This document shows, in pieces, positions 25,298 to 35,288 of a DNA stretch of 64,000 nt. The translations under genes and the position numbers were made by a program. Numbering within the stretch: position 1 is the first letter of the stretch; each line of letters starts with the position of its first letter. Source of the DNA: Paenibacillus sp. JNUCC32 (GTDB lineage Bacteria > Bacillota > Bacilli > Paenibacillales > Paenibacillaceae); assembly GCF_014863545.1 (NCBI RefSeq), contig NZ_CP062260.1, positions 2,046,001 through 2,110,000 on the forward strand, in the 5' to 3' direction. The notes under the pieces were generated by a model that had not been told where the DNA came from, did no database searches, and was given only the letters and a program-made list of their open reading frames with translations.

Positions 25298-26812
25298 ATG
25301 AACAAGACATTGATCACAAATCCGATCATATGGGCGGACGTGCCGGATGTGGATGTCATCCGCGCAGAGGATGCTTATTATATGGTCAGCACCAGCATGC
25401 ATTCGATGCCGGGTTGTCCGATCATGAGATCCGAGGATTTGATGCATTGGGAAATTGTCGGTTACGTATATGATACGTTCGAAGACAATGAGGCCCATCG
25501 TTTGGAAGACGGCCAAAATATATACGGGCAAGGATCCTGGGCGGCCAGCCTACGCTATCATCAGGGCAAATTCTATGTTTGTTTCTCCAGCAACGATACC
25601 AGGAAATTTTACTTGTACTGCACGGACAATATCGTTCAGGGGCCGTGGCAGCGTTCGGTCATCGACGGACTTCGGCATGATCCGGGCCTGCTCTTCGATG
25701 ATGACCGCGTCTTCGTAATCTACGGCAACGGGGATATTTACATCACCGAGTTGACCGCGGATACCACGGCTCTTAAATCGGACGGAATCCACCAGCTGCT
25801 GTTCAAAACGGAAGCGGAGGGTATCGGACTTCGCTGCGAAGGCTGCCATGCCTATCGAATCAACGGTTATTATTATTTGCTGTTCATTGAATGGCCGAAA
25901 GCAGGCTTCGGCAACGGCCGGCGCAGACAAATCTGTTACCGGTCACGGGAATTGCTCGGCCCCTATGAACGAAGAATCGTATTGGATGACGATCTCGGAT
26001 ACCGTAACAAGGGAATTGCCCAGGGAGGAATATTCGACACGCCGGATGGCAAGTGGTACGCGATGCTGTTCCAGGATCATGATGCCGTCGGCAGAATCCC
26101 GTGCTTGGTGCCGGTGGCCTGGGAGGAGGATTGGCCGGTGTTCGGCATGGAAGGCAAGGTGCCGGAACGGTTTGATGTCGACTTGCCGCAAGGCGCGGCG
26201 AAGCCGCTCGTGATCAGCGACGAATTCGAATACGAATCGGATAAACTGGCGCTGAATTGGCAGTGGAACCACAACCCGGATCATCGGCTGTGGTCGGTGA
26301 CCGAACGCCCCGGTTTCCTAAGACTGACGACGGGCAGCTTGGCTGCAGGCGTGCTTCAGGCGCGCAATACGTTAACGCAGCGTACGGAAGGGCCTGCTTG
26401 CATGGGATTGGCCTTGCTGGATACGGATCGTATGAAGCCGGGCGATCGAGCTGGGCTTGTTGCCCTGCAAAGCCATTTCGGCACCGTAGGCGTTAAGGTG
26501 GCAGAAAACGGCGACAAGTTCATCGGGATGAGCGTGAACGATGGGGATGGCCTAGAGAAGGAGCTGGAAACCGTACGTTTTCACGGCAGGGATGTGCATT
26601 TGAAAATCCATTTTGATTTTGAAAACAGCAAAGATGTGGCTTCCTTTCATTATTCTGTCGACGGGTCGGAGTGGATGCCGATCGGCGGAGAGCTGAACAT
26701 GCGGTATACGTTAGATCACTTTATGGGTTATCGGATCGGGTTATTTTATTATGCCACCACGCAAATCGGCGGCCATGCCGACTTCGATTATTTCCGCTAC
26801 GAAAAAGCCTAA
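25298..26812 (+). CDS. GH43 beta-xylosidase / arabinofuranosidase
   Basis: 504 residues, no signal peptide. The N-terminal propeller (~1-305) opens with NPIIWADVPDVDVIRAEDAYYMVST, carrying the catalytic base Asp, then GSWAASLRY, the modulator region LRHDPGLLFDDD, and RCEGCHAYRINGYYYLLF with the acid Glu. The C-terminal beta-sandwich (~310-504, from DEFEYESDKLALNWQWNHNP to HADFDYFRYEKA) is the XynB_C/DUF1349-like domain that shapes the active site in many GH43 xylosidases. It probably trims imported arabinoxylo-oligosaccharides. Whether xylose or arabinose is the main product cannot be read off the sequence. Confidence 0.9.
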   Translation: MNKTLITNPIIWADVPDVDVIRAEDAYYMVSTSMHSMPGCPIMRSEDLMHWEIVGYVYDTFEDNEAHRLEDGQNIYGQGSWAASLRYHQGKFYVCFSSNDTRKFYLYCTDNIVQGPWQRSVIDGLRHDPGLLFDDDRVFVIYGNGDIYITELTADTTALKSDGIHQLLFKTEAEGIGLRCEGCHAYRINGYYYLLFIEWPKAGFGNGRRRQICYRSRELLGPYERRIVLDDDLGYRNKGIAQGGIFDTPDGKWYAMLFQDHDAVGRIPCLVPVAWEEDWPVFGMEGKVPERFDVDLPQGAAKPLVISDEFEYESDKLALNWQWNHNPDHRLWSVTERPGFLRLTTGSLAAGVLQARNTLTQRTEGPACMGLALLDTDRMKPGDRAGLVALQSHFGTVGVKVAENGDKFIGMSVNDGDGLEKELETVRFHGRDVHLKIHFDFENSKDVASFHYSVDGSEWMPIGGELNMRYTLDHFMGYRIGLFYYATTQIGGHADFDYFRYEKA

Positions 26813-26837
26813 CGGTAGGGCAGGAGGATGACGAGCC

Positions 26838-28580
26838 ATGGCAGACCATGGGACGACAGCGGCAAATGAAACGGATGGCCCGGCCGCACCGCAGAATCCG
26901 GTAGTCGGACGCCGCGGACTTTACATCCTATATGAGACGATGATCGAAGCGACGATTCGTCCCAATGGGAAATATACGCAAGAGATTTACCTGGACGGGA
27001 GCCAACTCGTCGATAAAGCCCGATTTACGGGAGGTGTGACGGATGAAACCATTCTTGAGCTGCTAAAGAGCAGCAGCGGTCTCCGCCGGCTGGTGGACTG
27101 TATCGGGATCTCCGTTCATGCTCATGAACGAGACGCATCGAGCGCCCTATTCACATTTTGGAACTGGGGAAAAGCGAATCCATACGAAACGGGATCCCGG
27201 CAGACTATAACCTGTCCAGCCAACGGAACGGAAACGCTCTTGGTTCTGGATGACGACGAGGGTCGATATTCGGATGACCATGTTCCGGGCAAATTCGTCT
27301 TTGAGTTTGAGCGAGGGGGCGCGTTGGCAACGGCAAGCATCGTATTCTATCTTCGTGACGGTTACCAAGTTCCCGAGGTTGCAGCCGACCCGCCGGTCGA
27401 TGTGGAATCACAAGCATATCAAGACATGATAAAGAAATCGCTCATAAGTCCGGGCCATAACAAACGACTAAAAGCGGCGATCGAAAAAGCGAAGCGAGGC
27501 GAGCCCGTAACCATCGCCTACATCGGTGGTTCCATCACCCAAGGGGCCGGTGCTGTCCCGCTCCATTCCCAATGCTACGCATACCAATCCTATGACCTGT
27601 TCAAGCGAAGGTTTGCACCAGCCGCCGACAGCCCGATGCGTCTGATCAAAGCCGGCGTAGGCGGCACGCCGTCGGAGCTGGGCATCGTCCGCTATGATCG
27701 GGATGTGCTTCGAGAAGGGGAGGTACAGCCGGATATCGTGATCGTCGAGTTTGCCGTCAACGACGCCGGCGACGAAACGAAAGGAAACTGTTACGAGAGC
27801 CTGGTCCTCAAGGCTCTTCGTGCCGATCACAAGCCGGCGGTGATTTTGCTGTTCAGCGTATTCGTGAACGACTGGAATCTTCAAGACCGGCTAGCTCCCG
27901 TAGGCTGGCATTACAACCTTCCGATGGTCAGCGTGAAGGATGCGGTCACGGAACAGTTTCGATACAGCAAGGAGCAAGGCAACGTGATTACGAAAAGGCA
28001 GTTTTTCTACGACATATATCATCCGACCAATGCAGGACATCGGGTGATGGCCGATTGTTTGGGCTGGTTATTCGAGGTAACCGATCGTTCCTCCATCGAC
28101 GAGGAGGACCTGACGGATGTACAGTCTCCGCTGATCGGAAATGACTTCGCTTTAACGAAGCTGCTCGATCGCAGGAATGGCGACCGTTTCGCCCGCATTG
28201 ATCCTGGCGGTTTTTCGGACACCGACACGGATCTGCAGACGGCGGAAATGGACGATCATGCATACGGGACGCCGCAATTCCCGCACAACTGGATGCATAC
28301 GGCCGATTCCGGCAAGCACAGCTTTAAAATGACCATCCGGAGCAAGAGTCTTATCCTTGTGTATAAAGATTCCGGAAGCCGGGCATTCGGGACCGCGAAC
28401 ATATGGGTAGACAGGAAGCTGAAGAAGACCGCCGATCCGCATGAAGTCAATTGGACGCACTGCAGCGCCGTGATTTTATACAATGAGTCCAAGTCAGAAG
28501 AACATGTGGTAGAGATCCAAATGGCGGAAGGGCACGAGGATAAGCGATTCACGATTTTGGGCTTCGGTTACGTCCCGTAG
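26838..28580 (+). CDS. SGNH/GDSL-fold esterase, probable acetyl-xylan esterase
   Basis: 580 residues, cytoplasmic. A beta-rich N-terminal domain (~20-190) precedes an SGNH hydrolase domain (~200-415): block I IGGSITQGAG with Ser232, block II Gly in KAGVGGTPSELG, block III VEFAVND with the Asn, and block V IYHPTNAGH with the Asp/His. A second beta-domain (~440-580) ends the protein. Enzymes of this build remove acetyl groups from xylo-oligosaccharides. Its place between GH43 and a CE1-like esterase in a xylanase operon supports that. ATG 26838 follows CAGGAGGA by about 9 nt. Substrate is inferred. Confidence 0.85.
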   Translation: MADHGTTAANETDGPAAPQNPVVGRRGLYILYETMIEATIRPNGKYTQEIYLDGSQLVDKARFTGGVTDETILELLKSSSGLRRLVDCIGISVHAHERDASSALFTFWNWGKANPYETGSRQTITCPANGTETLLVLDDDEGRYSDDHVPGKFVFEFERGGALATASIVFYLRDGYQVPEVAADPPVDVESQAYQDMIKKSLISPGHNKRLKAAIEKAKRGEPVTIAYIGGSITQGAGAVPLHSQCYAYQSYDLFKRRFAPAADSPMRLIKAGVGGTPSELGIVRYDRDVLREGEVQPDIVIVEFAVNDAGDETKGNCYESLVLKALRADHKPAVILLFSVFVNDWNLQDRLAPVGWHYNLPMVSVKDAVTEQFRYSKEQGNVITKRQFFYDIYHPTNAGHRVMADCLGWLFEVTDRSSIDEEDLTDVQSPLIGNDFALTKLLDRRNGDRFARIDPGGFSDTDTDLQTAEMDDHAYGTPQFPHNWMHTADSGKHSFKMTIRSKSLILVYKDSGSRAFGTANIWVDRKLKKTADPHEVNWTHCSAVILYNESKSEEHVVEIQMAEGHEDKRFTILGFGYVP

Positions 28581-28645
28581 GATTGCGATAGCTTAAAGTT
28601 CCAAGGGTAGGCTTGATTGGGCATTAACCGGCGCTAAATCAATAA

Positions 28646-29437
<792 letters not shown>

Positions 29438-29446
29438 TGTGCAAGG

Positions 29447-29476
29447 AAGCCTTGTCCGTTTATGGCCGGGCTTTTT
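29447..29476 (+). terminator. Likely terminator after the esterase gene
   Basis: AAGCCT (29447-29452) pairs with GGGCTT (29468-29473), including one G-T pair, followed by T5. The stem is short but positioned directly between two operons. Confidence 0.5.
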
Positions 29477-29511
29477 ACTTTCAGCCAAAATGACCGAAAG
29501 GCGAAAAGATC

Positions 29512-31809
29512 ATGACGTTACTGCCGAAGGAAATCATGTCCATGTTGGACAGAAAAGGTACAAAATCCGCTGATCTGGTGCACTGGATGGAGTGTGACCG
29601 GTTGCCGGACGGCGGCTATACGGACGGATATCTCGTCTTGTCCCGGGAATATCTTCACATCTTTCGTGGCAGCGTCACTTCGAAGGAGAAGACGTTTTCG
29701 AGTGATGCAGCCCGCCGGAGCAAGGACGCTGGCAAGCCGGGGAGAGACCGTTCCGTCGATTGGGCATGGGAACGCATTCCCGTCGAACGATTGGAATCCC
29801 TGGTCATCGTTAATCTGGTCGCTTCCGGCATGGTCGTGGCCAAGGAGCGGGAAGAGCGAGTGATCGGCGCATTCACGAGCGGTCAAATGAAACAGGCCGT
29901 CCGATTTGCGGGAGCCTTCGACAAAATGAAGAAAAACGAGCGGTTTGAGGCCTTCGAACAAAACGAGGAATCGGAAGGGGCTTCCTGTCCGACATGCGGA
30001 TTGATGTACCCTGAAGAAGGCAGGCCATTCTGCCCGAAATGCATGAAGAGGCATGCCGTCTTCGCACGTTTGCTGTCGTTTGCGGGCAAGTATAAGCTGT
30101 CCCTCTTCTTTATCGTGTTGTTTATGCTGCTCAACTCGGCGACCGGTCTCGTCATTCCTTATTTTCAAGGCAAGGTGCTCTTTGATCAGGCGCTTGCCGG
30201 AAGTGGCGCTTTCGCGGGGAAGATCGGTCTTGTCATTGTGATCATTCTCGCATTCCGAACGCTATCGCTGTTATTCGGGGTCTTGTTCGGCACCATTATC
30301 GCAAAACTGGCGGCAAAGGTCGCATTCGATTTGAAATCGGCCGTATTTACCGCGTTGCAGCGGTTGTCGCTCGATTTTTTCATGCGTAGGCAGACCGGTC
30401 ATCTCATGACCCGAGTGAATAACGACGCACAGGAACTGCAATATTTCTTCGTAGACGGGCTTTCTTATTTCATCGTAAATGCGTTGAACATCATCGGCAT
30501 CACCGCCGTGCTTCTTTGGATGGATTGGCGGCTTACGCTGATTTGCCTGCTGCCGATGCCGCTGGTCCTTTGGCTTGTCCGGAGCGCGTTTCCGAAGCTG
30601 TGGCGCTTGTCCTGGCGAAGGCACCGCAGGGTGAGCGCCCTGAATTCAATCATCAGCGATTCGGTTCGCGGCTCGCGGGTCGTCAAGGCATTCGGTAAAG
30701 AAAAGGTGGAGATCCGCCGCTTTCAGCGGGCGAACGATGCATTCTCCGGGGCCGAACAGCGTTTCAACAAATTGAGCGGAACCGTGTTCCCGGTGCTCAA
30801 TTTTCTGACGCAGACGGGCGGGATCTTGATCTGGGCGTTCGGCGGTTGGTACGTGATGCAAGGCCGGATGTCGTTCGGCGCCGTGCTGACGTTCGTCAAC
30901 TATATGATGATGCTGTACGGGCCGATTCAGTTCATGAACAATATCGTCGGCTGGTGGTCCAATTGCATGGCGGCGGCGCAGCGTATCTTCGAGATCCAGG
31001 ATGCCGTGCCGGATGTAGCCGAGCGTCCTGGCGCCGTTCATTTGCCGGCGATGAAAGGCGATATCGTGGTCGATAACGTTTCGTTCGGCTACGAGCCGAA
31101 CAAACCGATTTTGAAGCAGGTGTCCTTGTGCGCGAGACCGGGGCAGATGATCGGCGTCGTCGGCCATTCGGGTGCGGGGAAATCGACGCTTGTCAATCTG
31201 GTGTCGCGATTGTACGACGTAACCGAGGGGGAAATCCGGATCGACGGCGTCAATGTCAAGGATCTTTCGACAGCTTCACTACGGCGTCATATCGGGATCG
31301 TATCCCAGGATGTCTATGTGTTCTCGGGCAGCATCGCCGAAAATATCGCGTACGCCGATCCCGATTGCCAGACGGAGGACATTCTGCATGCGGCCAAAAT
31401 CGCGAATGCGCACGATTTCATCGAAAAGCTGCCGGACGGCTATGATACCCAGGTCGGATCGGGCGGTTACAGCTTGTCCGGCGGGGAGAAGCAGAGGCTG
31501 TCGATCGCCAGGGCTGTGCTGCACAACCCAAAGGTGCTCATTCTAGACGAGGCGACCGCCTCGCTCGATACGGAGACGGAGCTGCAAATTCAGCAGGCGC
31601 TCGATTCGCTTGTCAAAGGACGGACGACGATCGCGATCGCCCACCGGCTGTCCACGTTAAGGCAAGCCGATTTCTTGGTTGTGATGGATAAAGGCGTCAT
31701 CGTCGAAGAGGGCACGCACGACGAGCTGATGGCGATGGAGGGCGTCTATAGGGAACTGGTCCGCAAACATGTCGAAGCGCTCAGAATGAAGGGGGAGATC
31801 ATCGCATGA
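29512..31809 (+). CDS. ABC exporter-type protein with PH-like domain and zinc ribbon
   Basis: 765 residues. The unusual N-terminal ~150 residues look like a PH-type beta domain (GYTDGYLVLSREYLHIFRG), followed by a zinc ribbon with Cys159/Cys162 and Cys174/Cys177. Then comes a six-helix type I ABC membrane domain (~190-490) and a nucleotide-binding domain with Walker A GHSGAGKST (Lys557), signature LSGGEKQR and Walker B VLILDEATAS. It works as a dimer, probably a heterodimer with the similar protein at 32360. The stop overlaps the DUF1854 gene by 4 bases. NCBI family names have linked this ABC/DUF1854 set to cyanophycin metabolism, but no cyanophycin gene is here and the substrate is unknown. 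Confidence 0.85.
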   Translation: MTLLPKEIMSMLDRKGTKSADLVHWMECDRLPDGGYTDGYLVLSREYLHIFRGSVTSKEKTFSSDAARRSKDAGKPGRDRSVDWAWERIPVERLESLVIVNLVASGMVVAKEREERVIGAFTSGQMKQAVRFAGAFDKMKKNERFEAFEQNEESEGASCPTCGLMYPEEGRPFCPKCMKRHAVFARLLSFAGKYKLSLFFIVLFMLLNSATGLVIPYFQGKVLFDQALAGSGAFAGKIGLVIVIILAFRTLSLLFGVLFGTIIAKLAAKVAFDLKSAVFTALQRLSLDFFMRRQTGHLMTRVNNDAQELQYFFVDGLSYFIVNALNIIGITAVLLWMDWRLTLICLLPMPLVLWLVRSAFPKLWRLSWRRHRRVSALNSIISDSVRGSRVVKAFGKEKVEIRRFQRANDAFSGAEQRFNKLSGTVFPVLNFLTQTGGILIWAFGGWYVMQGRMSFGAVLTFVNYMMMLYGPIQFMNNIVGWWSNCMAAAQRIFEIQDAVPDVAERPGAVHLPAMKGDIVVDNVSFGYEPNKPILKQVSLCARPGQMIGVVGHSGAGKSTLVNLVSRLYDVTEGEIRIDGVNVKDLSTASLRRHIGIVSQDVYVFSGSIAENIAYADPDCQTEDILHAAKIANAHDFIEKLPDGYDTQVGSGGYSLSGGEKQRLSIARAVLHNPKVLILDEATASLDTETELQIQQALDSLVKGRTTIAIAHRLSTLRQADFLVVMDKGVIVEEGTHDELMAMEGVYRELVRKHVEALRMKGEIIA

Positions 31810-32336
31810 CGACGATGGACGAACATCGGGGGACAGAGCTGGCGGATGCGGCAGGCATCCGATATTTGACCCCGGGCAATACGGATTTTACGGAGACGAA
31901 CGGACGTATGCTATCGGTCTGTACCGGGGGCGAAGTGCATTCGCCGGTTTACGTGCATTGTTCCTTTCCGCATACGAACCAGCGCTCATTCTTGTCGATT
32001 CGTACGGCGGATAACAAGGAGATCGGCATGATCCGCCATCTTGACGATTTTCCCCAAGGCACGGCCTCCCTGATTGAAAGGCAGATGATAATCCGTTATT
32101 TCACGCCGGCAATAACGAAGGTTATTGCCGTAACCGAGGAGTTCGGCTATTCCTATTGGGAAGTTGCAACGACTGCCGGACTGTGCAGGTTTACGGTGCG
32201 AAACGGCAGCGGCAACGTCAAGTTCGCGGCGGAGAACCGCCTGCTGATTATCGACGTCGACGGAAACCGATTCGTCATCCCTCAGGTGGACCGTCTGAGC
32301 GAAAAGGAATACCGAATGGTCGAAATGAGATTGTAA
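31806..32336 (+). CDS. DUF1854-family protein
   Basis: 176 residues, soluble, mostly beta-strands. The blocks EIGMIRHLDDFP, RYFTPAITKVIAVTEEFGYSYWEV and GNRFVIPQVDRLSEKEYRMVEMRL mark DUF1854. It starts 4 bases before the stop of the first ABC gene and is followed after 23 bases by the second, so all three are co-translated. A constant partner of such ABC pairs, it may be a regulatory or coupling subunit. Function is unknown. Confidence 0.8.
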   Translation: MTTMDEHRGTELADAAGIRYLTPGNTDFTETNGRMLSVCTGGEVHSPVYVHCSFPHTNQRSFLSIRTADNKEIGMIRHLDDFPQGTASLIERQMIIRYFTPAITKVIAVTEEFGYSYWEVATTAGLCRFTVRNGSGNVKFAAENRLLIIDVDGNRFVIPQVDRLSEKEYRMVEMRL

Positions 32337-32359
32337 ACGGCGGTAACGGAGGACAATCG

Positions 32360-34573
32360 ATGAATTTGAATTTCACGCTTTCAGAGCAGGATCTAGCGGC
32401 GGTGCGGCAAGTCGTCGGAGCGGAGATCGCTTATTGCGTCCCGGCCGACCTGTCGCTGGAAGGGCGGCGGGTGGAAGGCTATCTTGCGATCGGCGGTGGC
32501 AGGTGGGCCTATGTGCAAGACGGCCAGGTGCGAGACGAGGGAAACATCGCGGACGCCAGCGATTATAAGCTGGTGCCGTTCGTTGGCAATGCAGTGCTCG
32601 AAGCCACGGAGAACGAGACGAAGCGAATCGTCGTCCGGGTGACGATGCAGCATGCGGCCAGGTACGGCTATATCGCCCAAATCTTGAATGACATGGCTGC
32701 CAATCGCCCCATCCGTATTTATCATGATGAAGCGGATCCGGTTTGTGCAGCTTGCGGACGATCGCTTGTCCCGGGTACGCGGGTGTGTCCCCGATGCATG
32801 AGCAGAACAGCCGCTTTCAAACGACTGCTTCTCGTGTCGAGAAGGCACTGGCGAGGCTTAATGCTTGGGCTTGGCGTTCTGATCGTCGCTTCGGGACTGG
32901 CGATGGCTGGACCCTATTTCCAGAAGCTACTCGTCAACGCTGCGCTGCTGCCCCCCGCCGGGCAAGAAGCGAACGTTAGGGTGTTCTTCCTTGCCCTCGC
33001 CGGGATGCTGTTCGCCCTGGCCTTCGGCGAGCTGCTCGGCATCGCCAAAAACCGGATCATGGCCAGCGTCAGTACGGGCATTGCGGCCGATTTGCGCAAA
33101 ACGGTATTCGATCGGATTCAGAACATGTCGCTCGGATTTTTGACGTCCCAGCGGGCAGGAGACCTGATGAACAGGGTGACGGCCGATACGGACCGCATCC
33201 GTCATTTGATTCAGGAGATGTGCACAACGGCCATCTACCAACTGATCATCCTGGTCGCGTCAGCGGCGCTGCTCTTTACCGCCGATTGGCGGCTAGCGCT
33301 GGTCGTGCTCCTTCCCGCTCCGTTCGTTGCTTATCTGCACTACTATATTTGGAGACGCGTGCTGCACAAGCTGTTTCACAAGCAGTGGCGAATCTCCGAT
33401 AAGGCGAACTCATTCCTTCACGACGTTTTAAGCGGCATCCGGGTCGTGAAGGCGTTCGGCCAGGAAGAGCGGGAAATCCGCAGATTCCGGAAATACAACG
33501 GCGAATTTGCCGCAGCCGCGATCAAGAGCGAGAAATTGTACAGCGTTTTATCGCCGATCTCGAATTATTTGATTCAGATCGGCCAATATCTCGTCCTCAT
33601 GATCGGCTGCTACATGATTATCGGCCGGGAAATGAACGTTGGCGAACTGATTCAGTTCAGCGCTTACGCCGCAATGATATTCGGGCCGATCTCCTGGTTG
33701 ATGTTCATGCCGCGCTGGATCGCGAATGCCGTCATATCTATGCATCGTGTATTCTCGGTGATCGACGAGCAGCCGGAAGTCATCGATGCAAAGAACGCGG
33801 TGGGCCACCGGATTCGGGGCTCGATCGAGTTCCGCGACGTTTTTTTCGGTTACCGATCGTATGAGCCTGTTCTGAAGGAAATCAACCTCACCGTGAAGCC
33901 GGGGGAGATGATCGGACTCGTCGGCCATTCCGGATCGGGCAAATCAACGACGATCAATCTGATTTCCCGTTTTTATGATGTGAACGAAGGGGAGATTCGG
34001 ATCGACGATATCGATATCCGGATGATCCGGCAGGAAGATTTGCGCTCGCAGATCGGAGTCGTGCTGCAGGAGACGTTCCTGTTCAGCGGGACGATTGCGG
34101 AGAACATTCAGTATTCGAAGCCGGGCGCGAAACCGGAAGAAGTAATCGAGGCGGCCAAAATCGCGAACGCGCATGATTTTATCATCAATTTGCCCGACGG
34201 TTACGATACGAGGCTCGAAGAGAACGGGAACAACTTGTCTGGTGGCGAGCGTCAACGCATAGCAATCGCACGGGCCGTGCTGAACGATCCCCGAATCCTC
34301 ATTCTGGACGAGGCAACGGCTTCGCTTGACATCGAGACGGAAGCCGCCATCCAGGAAGCGCTGAAACGGGTGACGAAGAATCGCACGACGATCGCTATCG
34401 CGCATCGTCTATCCACGCTGCGAAATGCCGACCGACTTATCGTCCTTGATAAGGGGCGGATCGCCGAAATCGGCACGCATCGAGAATTGATGAAAAAGCA
34501 GGGGATCTACTACAATCTGATCTCCGCCCAGCGCGGCATGTCCCGCAAGAGCGACCCTTCCGTGGTGGTATGA
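32360..34573 (+). CDS. ABC exporter-type protein with zinc ribbon, partner subunit
   Basis: ATG 32360, 7 nt after GGAGG, gives 737 residues; the frame is open further upstream but overlaps the DUF1854 gene. The build mirrors the 29512 protein: N-terminal beta domain (~1-120), zinc ribbon with Cys129/Cys132 and Cys143/Cys146, membrane domain (~150-450), and ATPase with Walker A GHSGSGKST (Lys528), LSGGERQR and ILILDEATAS. The two probably form a heterodimer. A decayed copy of part of its ATPase domain lies at 37240-37412. Substrate unknown. Confidence 0.87.
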   Translation: MNLNFTLSEQDLAAVRQVVGAEIAYCVPADLSLEGRRVEGYLAIGGGRWAYVQDGQVRDEGNIADASDYKLVPFVGNAVLEATENETKRIVVRVTMQHAARYGYIAQILNDMAANRPIRIYHDEADPVCAACGRSLVPGTRVCPRCMSRTAAFKRLLLVSRRHWRGLMLGLGVLIVASGLAMAGPYFQKLLVNAALLPPAGQEANVRVFFLALAGMLFALAFGELLGIAKNRIMASVSTGIAADLRKTVFDRIQNMSLGFLTSQRAGDLMNRVTADTDRIRHLIQEMCTTAIYQLIILVASAALLFTADWRLALVVLLPAPFVAYLHYYIWRRVLHKLFHKQWRISDKANSFLHDVLSGIRVVKAFGQEEREIRRFRKYNGEFAAAAIKSEKLYSVLSPISNYLIQIGQYLVLMIGCYMIIGREMNVGELIQFSAYAAMIFGPISWLMFMPRWIANAVISMHRVFSVIDEQPEVIDAKNAVGHRIRGSIEFRDVFFGYRSYEPVLKEINLTVKPGEMIGLVGHSGSGKSTTINLISRFYDVNEGEIRIDDIDIRMIRQEDLRSQIGVVLQETFLFSGTIAENIQYSKPGAKPEEVIEAAKIANAHDFIINLPDGYDTRLEENGNNLSGGERQRIAIARAVLNDPRILILDEATASLDIETEAAIQEALKRVTKNRTTIAIAHRLSTLRNADRLIVLDKGRIAEIGTHRELMKKQGIYYNLISAQRGMSRKSDPSVVV

Positions 34574-34615
34574 CGCCGCCAGAAGCTTACTGTGAAATAG
34601 ACGATATGGAAAACA

Positions 34616-34915
34616 CAAAGATGGATCTTCATGAACGTTGGAGAAATTGAGCCAAGTTTCCTATTCTGAGCTGCTGCCCGACATAGTAAAGATTACACTG
34701 AACTGTTCATCCGGGTGACCCTTAGTCTGCAAGATAGCTGTGAAAAAACACGCTGTCGACCGGAGACAGGCTGAAACGGTTTAAGGGAGGGCTGAGAGGA
34801 TAAGGGGCTGATCGAACCTATTTTCAATTCGGCCGATATTTACTTATTACCTCCAGCCAGCCGGGAGTGGATGGATGATTATGAGAAAGCGGTGCCGGGT
34901 CATCGCATAGAACGA
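34616..34915 (+). pseudogene. Broken GH95 gene fragments
   Basis: Pieces match the intact GH95 at 51560 in order. KLSQVSYSELL at ~34645 matches ELSRVPYAELL. RLKRF plus TYFQFGRYLLITSSQPG (~34785-34865) matches ERLKRF...TYFQFGRYLLIASSRPG. EWMDDYEKAVPGHRI (~34866-34910) matches EWMEDYEEVEPGHRH. Between the last two, some 200 residues of the intact enzyme are missing. Frameshifts and stops break the rest. This is the remnant of a second GH95 gene. Confidence 0.8.
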
Positions 34916-35251
34916 TCCCCAAATGACGAAGCAGCTCTTGTTGACGGAGAAGGTTATTTTTACATTTTCACGCATGTTATTTTTCCTTTATCCAAATCGG
35001 CCGTCATTGTGGTTGCGCTGTTTCAGTTTCTGGGTGTGTGGAACGATTTTTTGGGCCCTCTTGTTTACATCAACAAGGAATCTAAGTTCACGCTGGCGCT
35101 TGGCCTGCAGCAATTTATTGGCTATTACACAGCTCAATGGGAGTTGTTGATGGCGGCGGCCACGATGGTTCTCGTTCCGCCTATTATGCTGTTTATGTCA
35201 GGACAAAAGTACTTTATTAAAGGCATTGCGGTATCCGGGCTGAAAGATTAA
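34916..35251 (+). pseudogene. C-terminal remnant of a CUT1 sugar permease
   Basis: About 110 residues equal the end of a MalG-type permease: the EAA loop (NDEAALVDGEGYFYIFTHVIFPLSKS), FQFLGVWNDFLGPLVY, and the last helix ending YFIKGIAVSGLKD. The first four helices are missing. The fragment is fused in frame to the GH95 scrap upstream, so an ORF from ATG 34871 to 35251 exists, but it is a recombination product, not a working permease. It lies directly before the GH127 gene, suggesting a lost SBP-permease-permease-GH127 operon. Confidence 0.82.
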
Positions 35252-35288
35252 AAGCTCGTTCTGCCGACATATCGAAGGGAGGAACTCA

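Noticed and set aside
32156..32359. N-terminal extension of the second ABC protein
   Set aside because: It overlaps the DUF1854 gene in another frame and has no ribosome site; ATG 32360 has GGAGG at proper distance.
34871..35251. The frame starting with MDDYEKAVPGHRI as a real small permease gene
   Set aside because: It joins GH95 sequence to the last third of a permease and lacks four helices, so it is a remnant.
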